Counted from the first letter of the stretch, positions 1 through 6,584 are shown. The stretch is DNA of 7,106 nucleotides from an uncultured Candidatus Saccharibacteria bacterium (GCA_947364965.1 CANAUU010000051.1:1-7106); one strand, 5' to 3'. The notes: generated from the sequence alone by a model not told the origin. Made by a program: numbers and translations.

Positions 1-2
1 CG

Positions 3-527
3 ATTAAGGCGACAGTTTTGCATAAATTTTTGAATGACGCATGGAAGGCGAAGGTGACGTATGCGGTGATTACGGCGCCGGCGGCGGCTTTGTCTTCGGA
101 GACGTTTTATGGGTTGCCGATTTATGCGGCGGCGATGACGGATTTTGTGGCATCGAGCTTGACGGACGCGGATTTGAATTCGTACTTGGAGGCAAAGGAA
201 ACGTTGTTTAGGATGGATCCAGAGGTGGTGGTTTTGAATCGGGATGACGCACATTATCCGGATTTTGCGCAGTTTAGGGGAAAGACGGAGACTTTGACGT
301 ATGGGGCGTCGTCGGATTCGGATGTGAAGATTGAGGGTTCAAAATTGTATCGTAAGGGAACGGAGGCGCAGCTGGGCTTCGGGGGACGTGACTTTACGGT
401 GGCGAGTTTCTTGACGGGAGAACCGACGGTGTCGTATATGGCGTGTGCAGCGACGATTGCGACGGCCTTGAATGTGGCGCCGGCGACAATTGCGGAGGGG
501 ATTGCGAATTATGAGCCTAAGGGGTAA
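3..527 (+). CDS. Mur ligase-like protein, 3' part only, degenerate and lacking the C-terminal domain
   Basis: The frame is open from base 3, so the true start lies upstream; an internal TTG at 18 is not a convincing start. The 174 visible residues match the second half of the Mur ligase central (ATP-binding) domain. A segment ending in YLEAKETLF (about 180-206) corresponds to the MurE stretch after DHLDYHG, VVLNRDD keeps the N-x-DD motif, and the end (TVSYMACAATIATALNV then IAEGI) matches the helix closing the central domain. MurE normally continues with a ligase domain of about 150 residues binding the amino acid; here translation stops at TAA (525-527), 20 bases before a terminator, and no frame continues the domain. 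The conserved EVSSH segment reads ITAPA (69-83), and the N and H of TNLxxDHLDYH are replaced. Inference: a non-catalytic or repurposed Mur-ligase fold. The family assignment is fairly secure; activity is doubtful. Confidence 0.75.
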   Translation: MKATVLHKFLNDAWKAKVTYAVITAPAAALSSETFYGLPIYAAAMTDFVASSLTDADLNSYLEAKETLFRMDPEVVVLNRDDAHYPDFAQFRGKTETLTYGASSDSDVKIEGSKLYRKGTEAQLGFGGRDFTVASFLTGEPTVSYMACAATIATALNVAPATIAEGIANYEPKG

Positions 528-546
528 TTATATAATATTGTAGTAA

Positions 547-576
547 AAAGCCCCGGAGATTGCTCTTCGGGGCTTT
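547..576. terminator. Bidirectional intrinsic terminator between convergent genes
   Basis: Bases 547-559 pair with 564-576 in a 13-bp stem (one G-T pair) closed by the four-base loop TTGC. Read on the minus strand the stem is followed by TTTTTACTA, a proper U-tract two bases after the stop codon of the minus-strand gene, so this is primarily its terminator. On the + strand only TTT then GGGG follows, so termination of the Mur-like gene would be weaker. Confidence 0.9.
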
Positions 577-580
577 GGGG

Positions 581-1336
581 TTAATCAAGAACGTTGACTT
601 CTTTGCCGTAGACGCGGATGCGGTTGACGGGTTCTTGTGGGCGAAGGCCGGGGAAGGCGTCGTAGCGGATAGTGCGTCTGGCGATGCCGGCGGTGATTAT
701 GGCGGTGTTGAAGATAAGCTCGTAGTCAATATGGAAAGGGGCGTAGGTGGAGTAGCAATCGCTGATGGGGTTCCAACGGCAGTCATATTTTTCCATTTCG
801 TTTCTATTGTGGTAGGTGATGGAGAAATTAAAGGTAAAGGCGATTTTGAGGAAGGAGATACTGGCAGTGATGAGTTTGCCGTCGGAGTCGAGTGCCATAA
901 AATCGAAGACGGCGAGGTCGGAGCTGAGGGTGATGCGGTAGGGTTTCCAGAGGAGATCGTCGGGAGAGGGACGGTAATCAAATGCAAGGTAGCGGTTGCG
1001 GTTTTCTGGGAGGTAGATGTAGCTGTCGGGGTCGGCGCCGATATGTCGCTCGCCGTCGCCGATGAGACAGTAGAAGAGAATGCCAGGAGAGACATGGCGG
1101 GTGGGGTCGGAGCAGGTGATTTGTCCATGCTGGAAGAAGCTCGGACCGAGAACTGGCGTATAGCCGGTTTCGTGGATGGCTATGTTGCGCCTGTGCGCTT
1201 CGGTCTTATCCAGACAGAGTGAGAGGCCGCAGGATTGGCTCATAACAATGGGCGGGGTCTTTTTGTAGGCGGCGCGGGTGGGCTTTTCGAGGGTGTAGAT
1301 GGTGAGAATGGCATTGCGGTCGTCAAAGGTATGCAT
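581..1336 (-). CDS. Hypothetical protein, 251 aa, unrecognised family
   Basis: I do not recognise this protein. It reads as a soluble mixed alpha/beta protein, rich in aromatic residues and in short strand-like stretches (for example IRYDAF and DSYIYLP), with six cysteines (36, 41, 75, 90, 186, 194), no signal peptide and no membrane segment. The gene is judged real because ATG at 1336-1334 has a GGAGGA ribosome site five bases upstream, a TATAAT promoter lies farther up, and its TAA (583-581) abuts a terminator with a minus-strand U-tract. It is the only minus-strand gene here and lies between two + strand genes. Its codons end mostly in C or T/A, the mirror image of the G-rich + strand. A 220-codon ORF on the opposite strand (560-1222) is treated as a shadow. 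Confidence 0.8.
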   Translation of the reverse strand: MHTFDDRNAILTIYTLEKPTRAAYKKTPPIVMSQSCGLSLCLDKTEAHRRNIAIHETGYTPVLGPSFFQHGQITCSDPTRHVSPGILFYCLIGDGERHIGADPDSYIYLPENRNRYLAFDYRPSPDDLLWKPYRITLSSDLAVFDFMALDSDGKLITASISFLKIAFTFNFSITYHNRNEMEKYDCRWNPISDCYSTYAPFHIDYELIFNTAIITAGIARRTIRYDAFPGLRPQEPVNRIRVYGKEVNVLD

Positions 1337-1341
1337 AAAGA

Positions 1342-1347
1342 TCCTCC
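1342..1347 (-). promoter_or_regulatory. Shine-Dalgarno site for the 581-1336 gene
   Basis: The minus strand reads GGAGGA, then TCTTT, then ATG. The five-base spacing is suitable, and the site fixes the start at 1336. It contrasts with the adjacent + strand genes, which have no such site. Confidence 0.85.
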
Positions 1348-1423
1348 GTTCTTGAATTTGTAATGAACTTGCTGGAATAATAGTTGCCGTGCGGTTACGT
1401 GCGGGCGACAGGGCATTTTCTAT

Positions 1424-1434
1424 ATTATAACATA
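1424..1434 (-). promoter_or_regulatory. Extended -10 promoter for the minus-strand gene
   Basis: The minus strand reads TATGTTATAAT (TATAAT at 1429-1424), with TG one base before the hexamer as in extended -10 promoters. No good -35 is visible. Transcription would start near 1417, giving a leader of about 80 nt before the ATG. Confidence 0.65.
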
Positions 1435-1479
1435 TTTTTCAGTTTTGTGTTGAAAATATGAGGCGATGGTTGGGGGTTC

Positions 1480-1490
1480 TGTAGTATAAT
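1480..1490 (+). promoter_or_regulatory. -10 element giving a leaderless start for the cysteine desulfurase gene
   Basis: TGTAGTATAAT ends at 1490 and the ATG is at 1497. With the usual spacing the transcript would begin on or very near the A of the start codon. There is no Shine-Dalgarno sequence in the six intervening bases beyond AGGGG, which would lie upstream of the RNA 5' end. No convincing -35 is present; TTGAAA at 1450-1455 is too far away. Confidence 0.65.
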
Positions 1491-1496
1491 AGGGGT

Positions 1497-2750
1497 ATGA
1501 AGGATTTTGATTATCTGGGGGCGGGGGAGGTTTATCTTGACGCTGCGTGCCAGAGTCTGAGGCCGAGGCCGGTGGTGGAGGCTTTGGAACAGTATTATTA
1601 TAGGCATAATTCTTGTGGGGAGCGGGTGAAGTATTTGTGGGGAGTGAAGACGGATGAATTGGTCGAGGGGACGCGAAAGAAAATTTTGAAGCTACTGAAG
1701 TTGTCGGCGCGGGATTATTTTGTGTCGTTTACGTTGAATACGACTTATGGGATTAATTTGCTTTTGAATTCGCTTGGTGGGTTTAGTAGTGCTGATGCGG
1801 GGGCTTCGAAGGGGTCTGGCTCGGGGAGGTTGGGAGCTGCGAGTGCAGGTGGTTCTGGTTTTGGAGGCGCGGGGTTTGAGGTGAGGAAGTTGGTGACGAG
1901 TGAGATTGAGCATAATTCGCCGTTTCTGGCGACGATGGCGAGGGCGGAGCGACTGGGGGTGCCGAGGGTTGTTTTGAAACGGGCGGAAGATGGGGCGCTG
2001 TTGATGGAGGATACGGATTTTGCGGGGGCAGTGGTGGTCGTGAACTGTGCGGCGAATTTCGACGGGCGGAGGTTGGTGAATTTGAAAGAGGTGGTGAAGC
2101 GGGTTCATAAGGATGGGGGAATTGTGATTATTGACGCGGCGCAGGCGATGGCGCATTATCATGAGATGTTGGAGAAGACGGAGGCGGATGCGATTTGTTT
2201 CTCGGCGCACAAGATGTATGCGAGTTCGCTAGGGGTGATGGTGGTGCGGAGGGATTTGATTCCACGGCTGAGCTTGTGCTTTGTCGGGGGAGGGATGGTG
2301 GATGATGTGTTTGAGGACCGGTATGTTTTGAGCGCGGTGGGAAATAAAGATCATGCGCATACGATTTTTGAGGCGGGTTTGCAGGCGTGGGGCGAGATTA
2401 TTAGCTTGGGGGCGGCGATTGGTTGGCTGAACGGGCGGACGAAAGAGGACAAGTGCAGGCTTGAGGCTTGTACGCGGGAGTTGGATGAGTTTTTGCGGGG
2501 GAAATCTCGTGTCCGGATGGTGGGGGCGGAGGCGAACCCGACGATGAGTTTCTATGTCGAGGGGGTGGATTCGCATTTGCTCGGGGCGGCGCTCGGGAAG
2601 GAGGGGATTATGGCACGGACTGGGTATTTCTGCGCGCACTATTATTTAGATAAAGTGCTGGGAATGCCGCCGCTTATGCGATTTTCTTTGAGTTATGCGA
2701 CGAGAGAAGAAGATATTGAACGGGTGAAGAAGGCACTCGCGAAGATTTGA
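1497..2750 (+). CDS. Cysteine desulfurase, SufS/CsdA-type class V aminotransferase
   Basis: A PLP-dependent enzyme of this family takes sulfur from L-cysteine as an enzyme persulfide for Fe-S clusters or tRNA thiolation. Visible landmarks in 417 aa: YLDAACQSLRP (13-23, the usual YLDNAAT region), SEIEHNS with the cofactor-stacking His139, DAAQ with Asp213 and Gln216, FSAHK with the Schiff-base lysine Lys239, GGGMV (264-268), and RTGYFCAH with the catalytic cysteine Cys379. The order and the RxGxxCA motif fit group II (SufS) enzymes; the substrate loop is short as in that group. Odd: residues 97-127 are a Gly/Ser/Ala-rich insertion just before a conserved strand. The start at 1497 is supported by the -10 element ending six bases earlier. 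The next gene overlaps by one base, so the two are probably co-transcribed. No SufU, SufE or NifU partner is in view, so I give no gene symbol. The family is secure; the exact sulfur acceptor is unknown. Confidence 0.9.
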   Translation: MKDFDYLGAGEVYLDAACQSLRPRPVVEALEQYYYRHNSCGERVKYLWGVKTDELVEGTRKKILKLLKLSARDYFVSFTLNTTYGINLLLNSLGGFSSADAGASKGSGSGRLGAASAGGSGFGGAGFEVRKLVTSEIEHNSPFLATMARAERLGVPRVVLKRAEDGALLMEDTDFAGAVVVVNCAANFDGRRLVNLKEVVKRVHKDGGIVIIDAAQAMAHYHEMLEKTEADAICFSAHKMYASSLGVMVVRRDLIPRLSLCFVGGGMVDDVFEDRYVLSAVGNKDHAHTIFEAGLQAWGEIISLGAAIGWLNGRTKEDKCRLEACTRELDEFLRGKSRVRMVGAEANPTMSFYVEGVDSHLLGAALGKEGIMARTGYFCAHYYLDKVLGMPPLMRFSLSYATREEDIERVKKALAKI

Positions 2751-3586
2751 TGAGTAAGAAAGTATTTGGAGATGGGAGGGTAGAGAGACGGATGGCTGGA
2801 GCGGGTTCGGCTGGTTTGGGTTCCACTGGAGCGGGTTCGATAGGGAAGAACGCGGGGAGGAGACGGACGTGGACAAAGATGGCTTTAGTGGTGGCGAGTT
2901 GGGTGGGATTGGTTGGATTGGGGATTTTGGTGGTGTGGTTGTTATGGCTGTTTAACCTAGGGCCGTTCCAGGGGAGCGCGGACGGATCGACTTGGGTCGG
3001 GTACTACACGGGGGAGGATTTTGGGATTGAACGGGTGGTGTCGGAGACGGATTTTGATGGGGACGGGGTGGATGATTATACAGAGTTTTTGAACGGAGCA
3101 CGGAAGGATGTGGAGAATCATCCGAGGTATGATGGGTCGTATGTGCAGGGCGGGTTTCCGGCGGAGGATATTGGGGTTTGTACGGATGTGATTTGGCGGG
3201 CGTTTCGAGAGGCGGGGTATGATCTTCGAGAGATGGTGGATGCGGACATTGCGGCGCGACCGGAGGCGTATTATTGGATTGAAAAACGGGATAAGAATAT
3301 TGATTTTCGGAGGGTGAATGTGCTGACGGAGTATTTCGCGGCGCATGCGGAGGAGTTGACGACAGATACGACGAAAATAGAGGAATGGCAGCCAGGGGAT
3401 ATTGCGATTTTTGAGAACGGAAATCATATTGGGATGGTGTCGGACCGGCGGAACGCGGAAGGGCGAGTATATATTATACATAATGGTGGGCAGCCGAACC
3501 GAGAGGAAGATTACATGAAGCGGGAGGCACCGATAAGGCATTTTCGGTTTCGAGGAGGGGACGGGGTGAAGTGGGGCGGAGCTTGA
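2750..3586 (+). CDS. Membrane-anchored DUF1287 (NlpC/P60-like) protein with an EF-hand loop
   Basis: The start is ATG at 2750, sharing one base with the preceding stop (TGATG), which suggests translational coupling; a TTG at 2747 is possible but less likely. The 278-aa product has a basic, Gly/Ser-rich cytoplasmic N-terminus (1-43), one membrane helix (about 44-69), then an exported domain. That domain matches DUF1287, an uncharacterised family in the NlpC/P60 cysteine-peptidase fold that includes E. coli YijF as I recall it: GVCTDVIWRAF (Cys144), AGYDL, NIDFRRV, WQPGDIAIF, HIGMVSDRR (His226) and IIHNG (His244). Cys144 with the histidines is the likely catalytic set. Between the membrane helix and Cys144 is a 12-residue EF-hand-type calcium loop, Asp101 to Glu112, with acidic residues at positions 1, 3, 5, 9 and 12. 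Inference: a surface hydrolase, perhaps acting on peptidoglycan and tuned by calcium. The role is not established. Confidence 0.85.
   Translation: MSKKVFGDGRVERRMAGAGSAGLGSTGAGSIGKNAGRRRTWTKMALVVASWVGLVGLGILVVWLLWLFNLGPFQGSADGSTWVGYYTGEDFGIERVVSETDFDGDGVDDYTEFLNGARKDVENHPRYDGSYVQGGFPAEDIGVCTDVIWRAFREAGYDLREMVDADIAARPEAYYWIEKRDKNIDFRRVNVLTEYFAAHAEELTTDTTKIEEWQPGDIAIFENGNHIGMVSDRRNAEGRVYIIHNGGQPNREEDYMKREAPIRHFRFRGGDGVKWGGA
2796..2839 (+). repeat. Two 14-bp direct repeats with a 30-bp period inside the DUF1287 gene
   Basis: CTGGAGCGGGTTCG occurs at 2796-2809 and again at 2826-2839. The 30-base period keeps the frame and encodes a near-repeat of ten Gly/Ala/Ser residues in the cytoplasmic N-terminus. 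It looks like replication slippage expanding a low-complexity linker. Confidence 0.8.
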
Positions 3587-3660
3587 GATTGGGTGCGGCT
3601 TGAGGTTGGTTTTGAGCTAGGTTCCGAGGCTTTGGGGTGGCTTTTGGGGGGGGAATTAGC

Positions 3661-3689
3661 TTGACCGGGATGGGTAGGTGTGATATAGT
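3661..3689 (+). promoter_or_regulatory. Sigma70-type promoter of the DHH-like gene
   Basis: TTGACC (3661-3666), a 17-base spacer and TATAGT (3684-3689) preceded by TGTGA form the most complete promoter in the window, with both a -35 and an extended -10. The predicted start is about A3696, leaving a leader of roughly 103 nt. It shows that the gene need not be read from the upstream pair. Confidence 0.75.
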
Positions 3690-3695
3690 GGGGTT

Positions 3696-3798
3696 AAAGT
3701 TATGGACTGCAGCTTGGCTGACGGTCGGATGGCTCGTAGCTATGGGCGCTGGTAGCGTGCGTAGGTGCGAGCGGAACAAAAATTAAACACGAGAAACC
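3696..3798 (+). other. 5' leader of the DHH-like gene, with foldable core and a 17-codon upstream ORF
   Basis: The leader can fold: GCTCG (3732-3736) pairs with CGAGC (3768-3772), and inside it CGCT-GGT-AGCG forms a small hairpin (3747-3757). An ORF starts at 3702, six bases after the predicted RNA start, and ends with TAG at 3755, encoding MDCSLADGRMARSYGRW. The last 27 bases before the gene are A-rich with no Shine-Dalgarno site. A regulatory role is only a possibility. Confidence 0.35.
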
Positions 3799-5610
3799 AT
3801 GAACGATCAAAGTAAACAAGGTGATGCGGCAAATCCAGATAAGGCAGTAGCGGACGCAAAGGCGGCGGTGGCAGGGGCGAGCGTGGCGGCGCAGGGGGAT
3901 TTTGTGCGAAAAATTGTGGAGAAAATCAAGGGTTCGGAAAATATCTTGATTGCGTTGTCCAAAAATCCGTCAGTGGATGAGATTGCGGCGGCGATTGGGT
4001 TGTCGTTGTTCCTTGATGGGATGCAGAAGCATACGACGGCGATTTATTCGGGGACAACTCCGGATGCGTTGGCGTTTCTTAGGCCGGATGCGACGTTTGA
4101 GACGAACACAGCGAGCTTGCAGGATTTTATCATTGCGCTAAACAAGGACAAGGCGGATCATCTCAGGTATAAACTGGATGGGGATTTCGTGAAGGTGTTT
4201 ATTACGCCGTATCGAACGTCGATTACGGAGGATGATTTGACGTTTTCGCAGGGGGATTATAATGTGGATTTCGTGATTGCGCTGGATGTGAAGTCGGCGG
4301 GGGATCTTGATGAGGCGTTGGCGGAGCATGGGCGGATTATGCATGATGCGGCGACGGTAGATATTGCGACGGGGACCGGGGGGCGATTCGGGGAGATTGA
4401 ATGGAGCAATCCGGCGGCGAGTTCGGTGTGCGAGATGGTGACGGAGTTGATTTTTGCGTTGCAAGGAAACTCGGATAAGTTGGATTCGGAAATTGCGACA
4501 GCGCTGCTGACGGGGATTGTCGCGGCGACGGATAGATTTTCTAATAACCGAACAAACCCGGATACGCTGAATTTGGCGTCGAAGTTGATGACGATGGGGG
4601 CGGATCAGCAGTTGATTACGGCGAATGTGATGGGGAATGAAATTATACAGAACCGACCGGAGGGACCGAGCGCAGCGGAGATTGCGGCTTCGGTGGCGGC
4701 GGACGCGGGGTCGTTCGTCGAGGCGCCGACGGTAGGAGTGGCGATGGGGGGAGTTGGGGTGCCTTCGACGGCTATTGGGGCTGCGGGCGTTTCGGGTTCT
4801 ATGGGTGGTTCTGGGCTTCAGGGTGTTTCGCCCGGGGCTCCTTCTGGAGCGCCGGATGTTTCGGGGAGGAGTTTGGTTGGGTATCAGGATAGAGGCGATG
4901 GTCTGACGGCGGCGGAGATTGCGGCGCGGGCGGGAATTACGAATCCGACGCCGAGTATGCCGATTAATGCGGCGGGGACGGTGGTAGCGCCGGTGTTGCC
5001 GCAGGTAGCTGGGGGTGCTGGTGTCGCTGGTGCGGGGGTGGCTGGTTCTGTGACCCCTGGCGGTTTTGCTGGTGGTGATCCGAGTGTGATGACTTTGCCG
5101 GGGGTGCCTTCAGGTGCAGCTTCAGGTTTGCCGGCGATTGGTGTGGCGAAGTCGACTTTGGGGTCGGAAGTGATTTTGTCAGAGGCGCCGAAAGAGATGG
5201 CGACGGCGGAGCCGGTACGGGGAGCGGCGCCGCAGGTGGGAGTGAAGATGCAACCGCCAGCACCGAGTCAGGAGCCGACGATTGATTATGGGCAGATGAT
5301 GGAGCAGGCTTTGGCGGATCCGGCGGGTGCGCCAGTGATGAAGCCGGTGTTGCCACCGTTAGTGGAGGCAACTGGGGGTGCTTCTGCTGGAATTATGAAT
5401 GGTGGCGGGGTCGGTGGTCCTTCAGCGAGTGGCGCTGTGGGTGCGACAGCTCCGATAGGGCCTATGGCGGGGAATCCAGCGGCGAGTGGGGCGCCTGCGG
5501 AAATGCCGGGGGAGCCAGTAGCAAATCCGTTTAATATGACTTTGCCGCCACCGCCAGCACCTGCGGTGGGTCCGGATATGATGCCGCCGGCGATGCCGAA
5601 GGTTGGTTAG
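3799..5610 (+). CDS. Degenerate DHH-family (NrnA-like) protein with long Gly/Ala/Pro-rich tail
   Basis: Residues about 35-285 follow the order of DHH phosphoesterases of the NrnA type (nanoRNase/pAp phosphatase): ILIALSKNPSVDEIAAAIG (motif I), VDFVIALD (motif II, Asp163), TVDIATGTGGRFG (motif III), then NPAASSVCEMV and IATALLTGIVAATDRF (motif IV). Most metal ligands are gone. The motif I histidine and first Asp are Ser54 and Ser58 (Asp60 remains), the signature Asp-His-His is Asp188-Ile-Ala, and the motif IV Asp position is Ala243. A nuclease using two Mn ions is therefore unlikely. No DHHA1 substrate domain is recognisable. Residues about 286-603 are low-complexity Gly, Ala, Pro, Val and Met, with AAEIAA twice and a proline-rich end (LPPPPAPA), probably disordered. 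There is no signal peptide or membrane helix, so it should be cytoplasmic. The ATG at 3799 lacks a Shine-Dalgarno site but begins the conserved-looking reading frame, and the next in-frame start would cut into the domain. Inference: a pseudo-enzyme binding nucleotides, RNA or partners. Confidence 0.8.
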   Translation: MNDQSKQGDAANPDKAVADAKAAVAGASVAAQGDFVRKIVEKIKGSENILIALSKNPSVDEIAAAIGLSLFLDGMQKHTTAIYSGTTPDALAFLRPDATFETNTASLQDFIIALNKDKADHLRYKLDGDFVKVFITPYRTSITEDDLTFSQGDYNVDFVIALDVKSAGDLDEALAEHGRIMHDAATVDIATGTGGRFGEIEWSNPAASSVCEMVTELIFALQGNSDKLDSEIATALLTGIVAATDRFSNNRTNPDTLNLASKLMTMGADQQLITANVMGNEIIQNRPEGPSAAEIAASVAADAGSFVEAPTVGVAMGGVGVPSTAIGAAGVSGSMGGSGLQGVSPGAPSGAPDVSGRSLVGYQDRGDGLTAAEIAARAGITNPTPSMPINAAGTVVAPVLPQVAGGAGVAGAGVAGSVTPGGFAGGDPSVMTLPGVPSGAASGLPAIGVAKSTLGSEVILSEAPKEMATAEPVRGAAPQVGVKMQPPAPSQEPTIDYGQMMEQALADPAGAPVMKPVLPPLVEATGGASAGIMNGGGVGGPSASGAVGATAPIGPMAGNPAASGAPAEMPGEPVANPFNMTLPPPPAPAVGPDMMPPAMPKVG

Positions 5611-5644
5611 CCTACTTATGGCGATAGGGTCGTGGTGTGTGGGA

Positions 5645-5672
5645 TTGTGATATGGCGGGGTTGTGATATAAT
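5645..5672 (+). promoter_or_regulatory. truB promoter, leaderless type, built on a 9-bp direct repeat
   Basis: TTGTGATAT occurs at 5645-5653 and 5661-5669. The second copy carries the -10 TATAAT (5667-5672). The first supplies TTGTGA, a four-of-six match to a -35, at a spacing of 16. The ATG lies six bases beyond the -10, so the predicted transcript begins at the start codon. Confidence 0.7.
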
Positions 5673-5678
5673 TTTGAC

Positions 5679-6455
5679 ATGAATGAAGAGATTTTGCTAG
5701 TTGACAAACCGGAGGGAATGAGTTCTTTCGGGGTGGTGGCACGAGTGCGGCGAAAGTTGTCGGGGGAGGCGGGGATGGTGACGGTGAAGGGTAAGGATGG
5801 GGTATTGCGCGAGAAACGGAAGAAGGTGAAAGTGGGGCATACGGGGACGCTAGATCCGTTCGCGACTGGTTTGCTGGTTTTGTTGGTTGGGAAGGGGACG
5901 AAACGAGCAAATGAGTTTTTGAAATTGGATAAGGAATATATTGCGACGGTGCGGCTGGGGGCAACGTCAACGACGGGGGATCCAGAGGGGGAGATTACGG
6001 TTTTGGTGGACGTGGAGGGGAAGGTGGTTGAGAATGATGGTAAGGTTTTTGACGGTTTTTTGGGTAGGAGCGATGGTGGTGTTCGGGATGTTCGGGTGCC
6101 GGATTTGACGGATGTGGAAAAGGCTGTGGAAAAGTTCGTGGGAGAAACCGAACAAAGGGTGCCGAGTTATTCGGCAGTGAAGATTAACGGGGAAAGAGCG
6201 TATCGGTTGGCGCGAGCGGGGAAAGAGGTGGAGATGCCGGTTAGGAAGGTGCGGATTGACGAAATTGAGATTTTGGATTATAAATGGCCAGATTTGACTA
6301 TCAGATGTCAAGTGTCGAGTGGGACGTACATCCGGGCGCTGGGGGAAGATATTGGGCGAGAGCTGGGGGTTGGAGGGTATTTGACGGAGCTTCGGCGGAC
6401 GCAGGTGGGGGAGTATAGGGTGGAAGAGGCGAAGAAGCTGGAGGAGTTGAGCTAG
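5679..6455 (+). CDS. truB: tRNA pseudouridine(55) synthase TruB, without C-terminal PUA domain
   Basis: TruB converts U55 in the T-loop of tRNAs to pseudouridine. Diagnostic stretches in 258 aa: ILLVDKPEGMSSF (5-17), VGHTGTLDPFATGLL with the catalytic Asp59 (52-66), KEYIATVRLGATSTTGD (85-101), VPSYSAVKINGERAYRLAR (161-179), and SSGTYIRALGEDIGRELG then YLTELRRTQVGEY (213-246). The protein stops just after the catalytic domain, where E. coli TruB (314 aa) continues with a PUA-like RNA-binding domain. Two insertions relative to E. coli are visible, a Lys/Gly-rich one at about 30-50 and another at about 111-138. All catalytic-domain motifs are intact, so activity is expected. The start at 5679 is supported by the -10 six bases upstream; there is no ribosome site. 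No terminator is apparent immediately after the TAG stop. Confidence 0.95.
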   Translation: MNEEILLVDKPEGMSSFGVVARVRRKLSGEAGMVTVKGKDGVLREKRKKVKVGHTGTLDPFATGLLVLLVGKGTKRANEFLKLDKEYIATVRLGATSTTGDPEGEITVLVDVEGKVVENDGKVFDGFLGRSDGGVRDVRVPDLTDVEKAVEKFVGETEQRVPSYSAVKINGERAYRLARAGKEVEMPVRKVRIDEIEILDYKWPDLTIRCQVSSGTYIRALGEDIGRELGVGGYLTELRRTQVGEYRVEEAKKLEELS

Positions 6456-6505
6456 GGTAGGAAATTTAGGGATTTGGTGATTGGTTTGTGATGAGGCGTG
6501 AGCTT

Positions 6506-6530
6506 TAGTTGTATGGGGGCTAGTTGTATG
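6506..6530 (+). repeat. Short direct repeat downstream of truB
   Basis: TAGTTGTATG occurs at 6506-6515 and 6521-6530, 15 bases apart, in the gene-free stretch after truB. It is probably a slippage product. The rest of 6456-6584 is G/T-rich, with no gene or clear signal visible. Confidence 0.55.
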
Positions 6531-6584
6531 AGGGGTGGGATTTCGTTTGTGTTTTTATGGATTTTTGGTTGCGGGCGGTGAGAG

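Noticed and set aside
531..536. TATAAT as a + strand promoter after the Mur-like gene
   Set aside because: It would fire directly into the terminator at 547-576 with no gene behind it; the stretch is simply A/T-rich.
560..1222. Open reading frame of 220 codons on the + strand
   Set aside because: It begins inside the terminator stem, has no promoter or ribosome site, and lies antisense to a gene with complete signals.
2747..2749. TTG start for the DUF1287 gene
   Set aside because: ATG at 2750 gives the common stop-start overlap and adds no missing conserved residues.
5422..5970. Long minus-strand ORF overlapping the DHH-like tail and truB
   Set aside because: It is a shadow of G-rich, low-complexity + strand coding sequence; the product is Ser/Pro/His/Arg-rich nonsense with no start signals.
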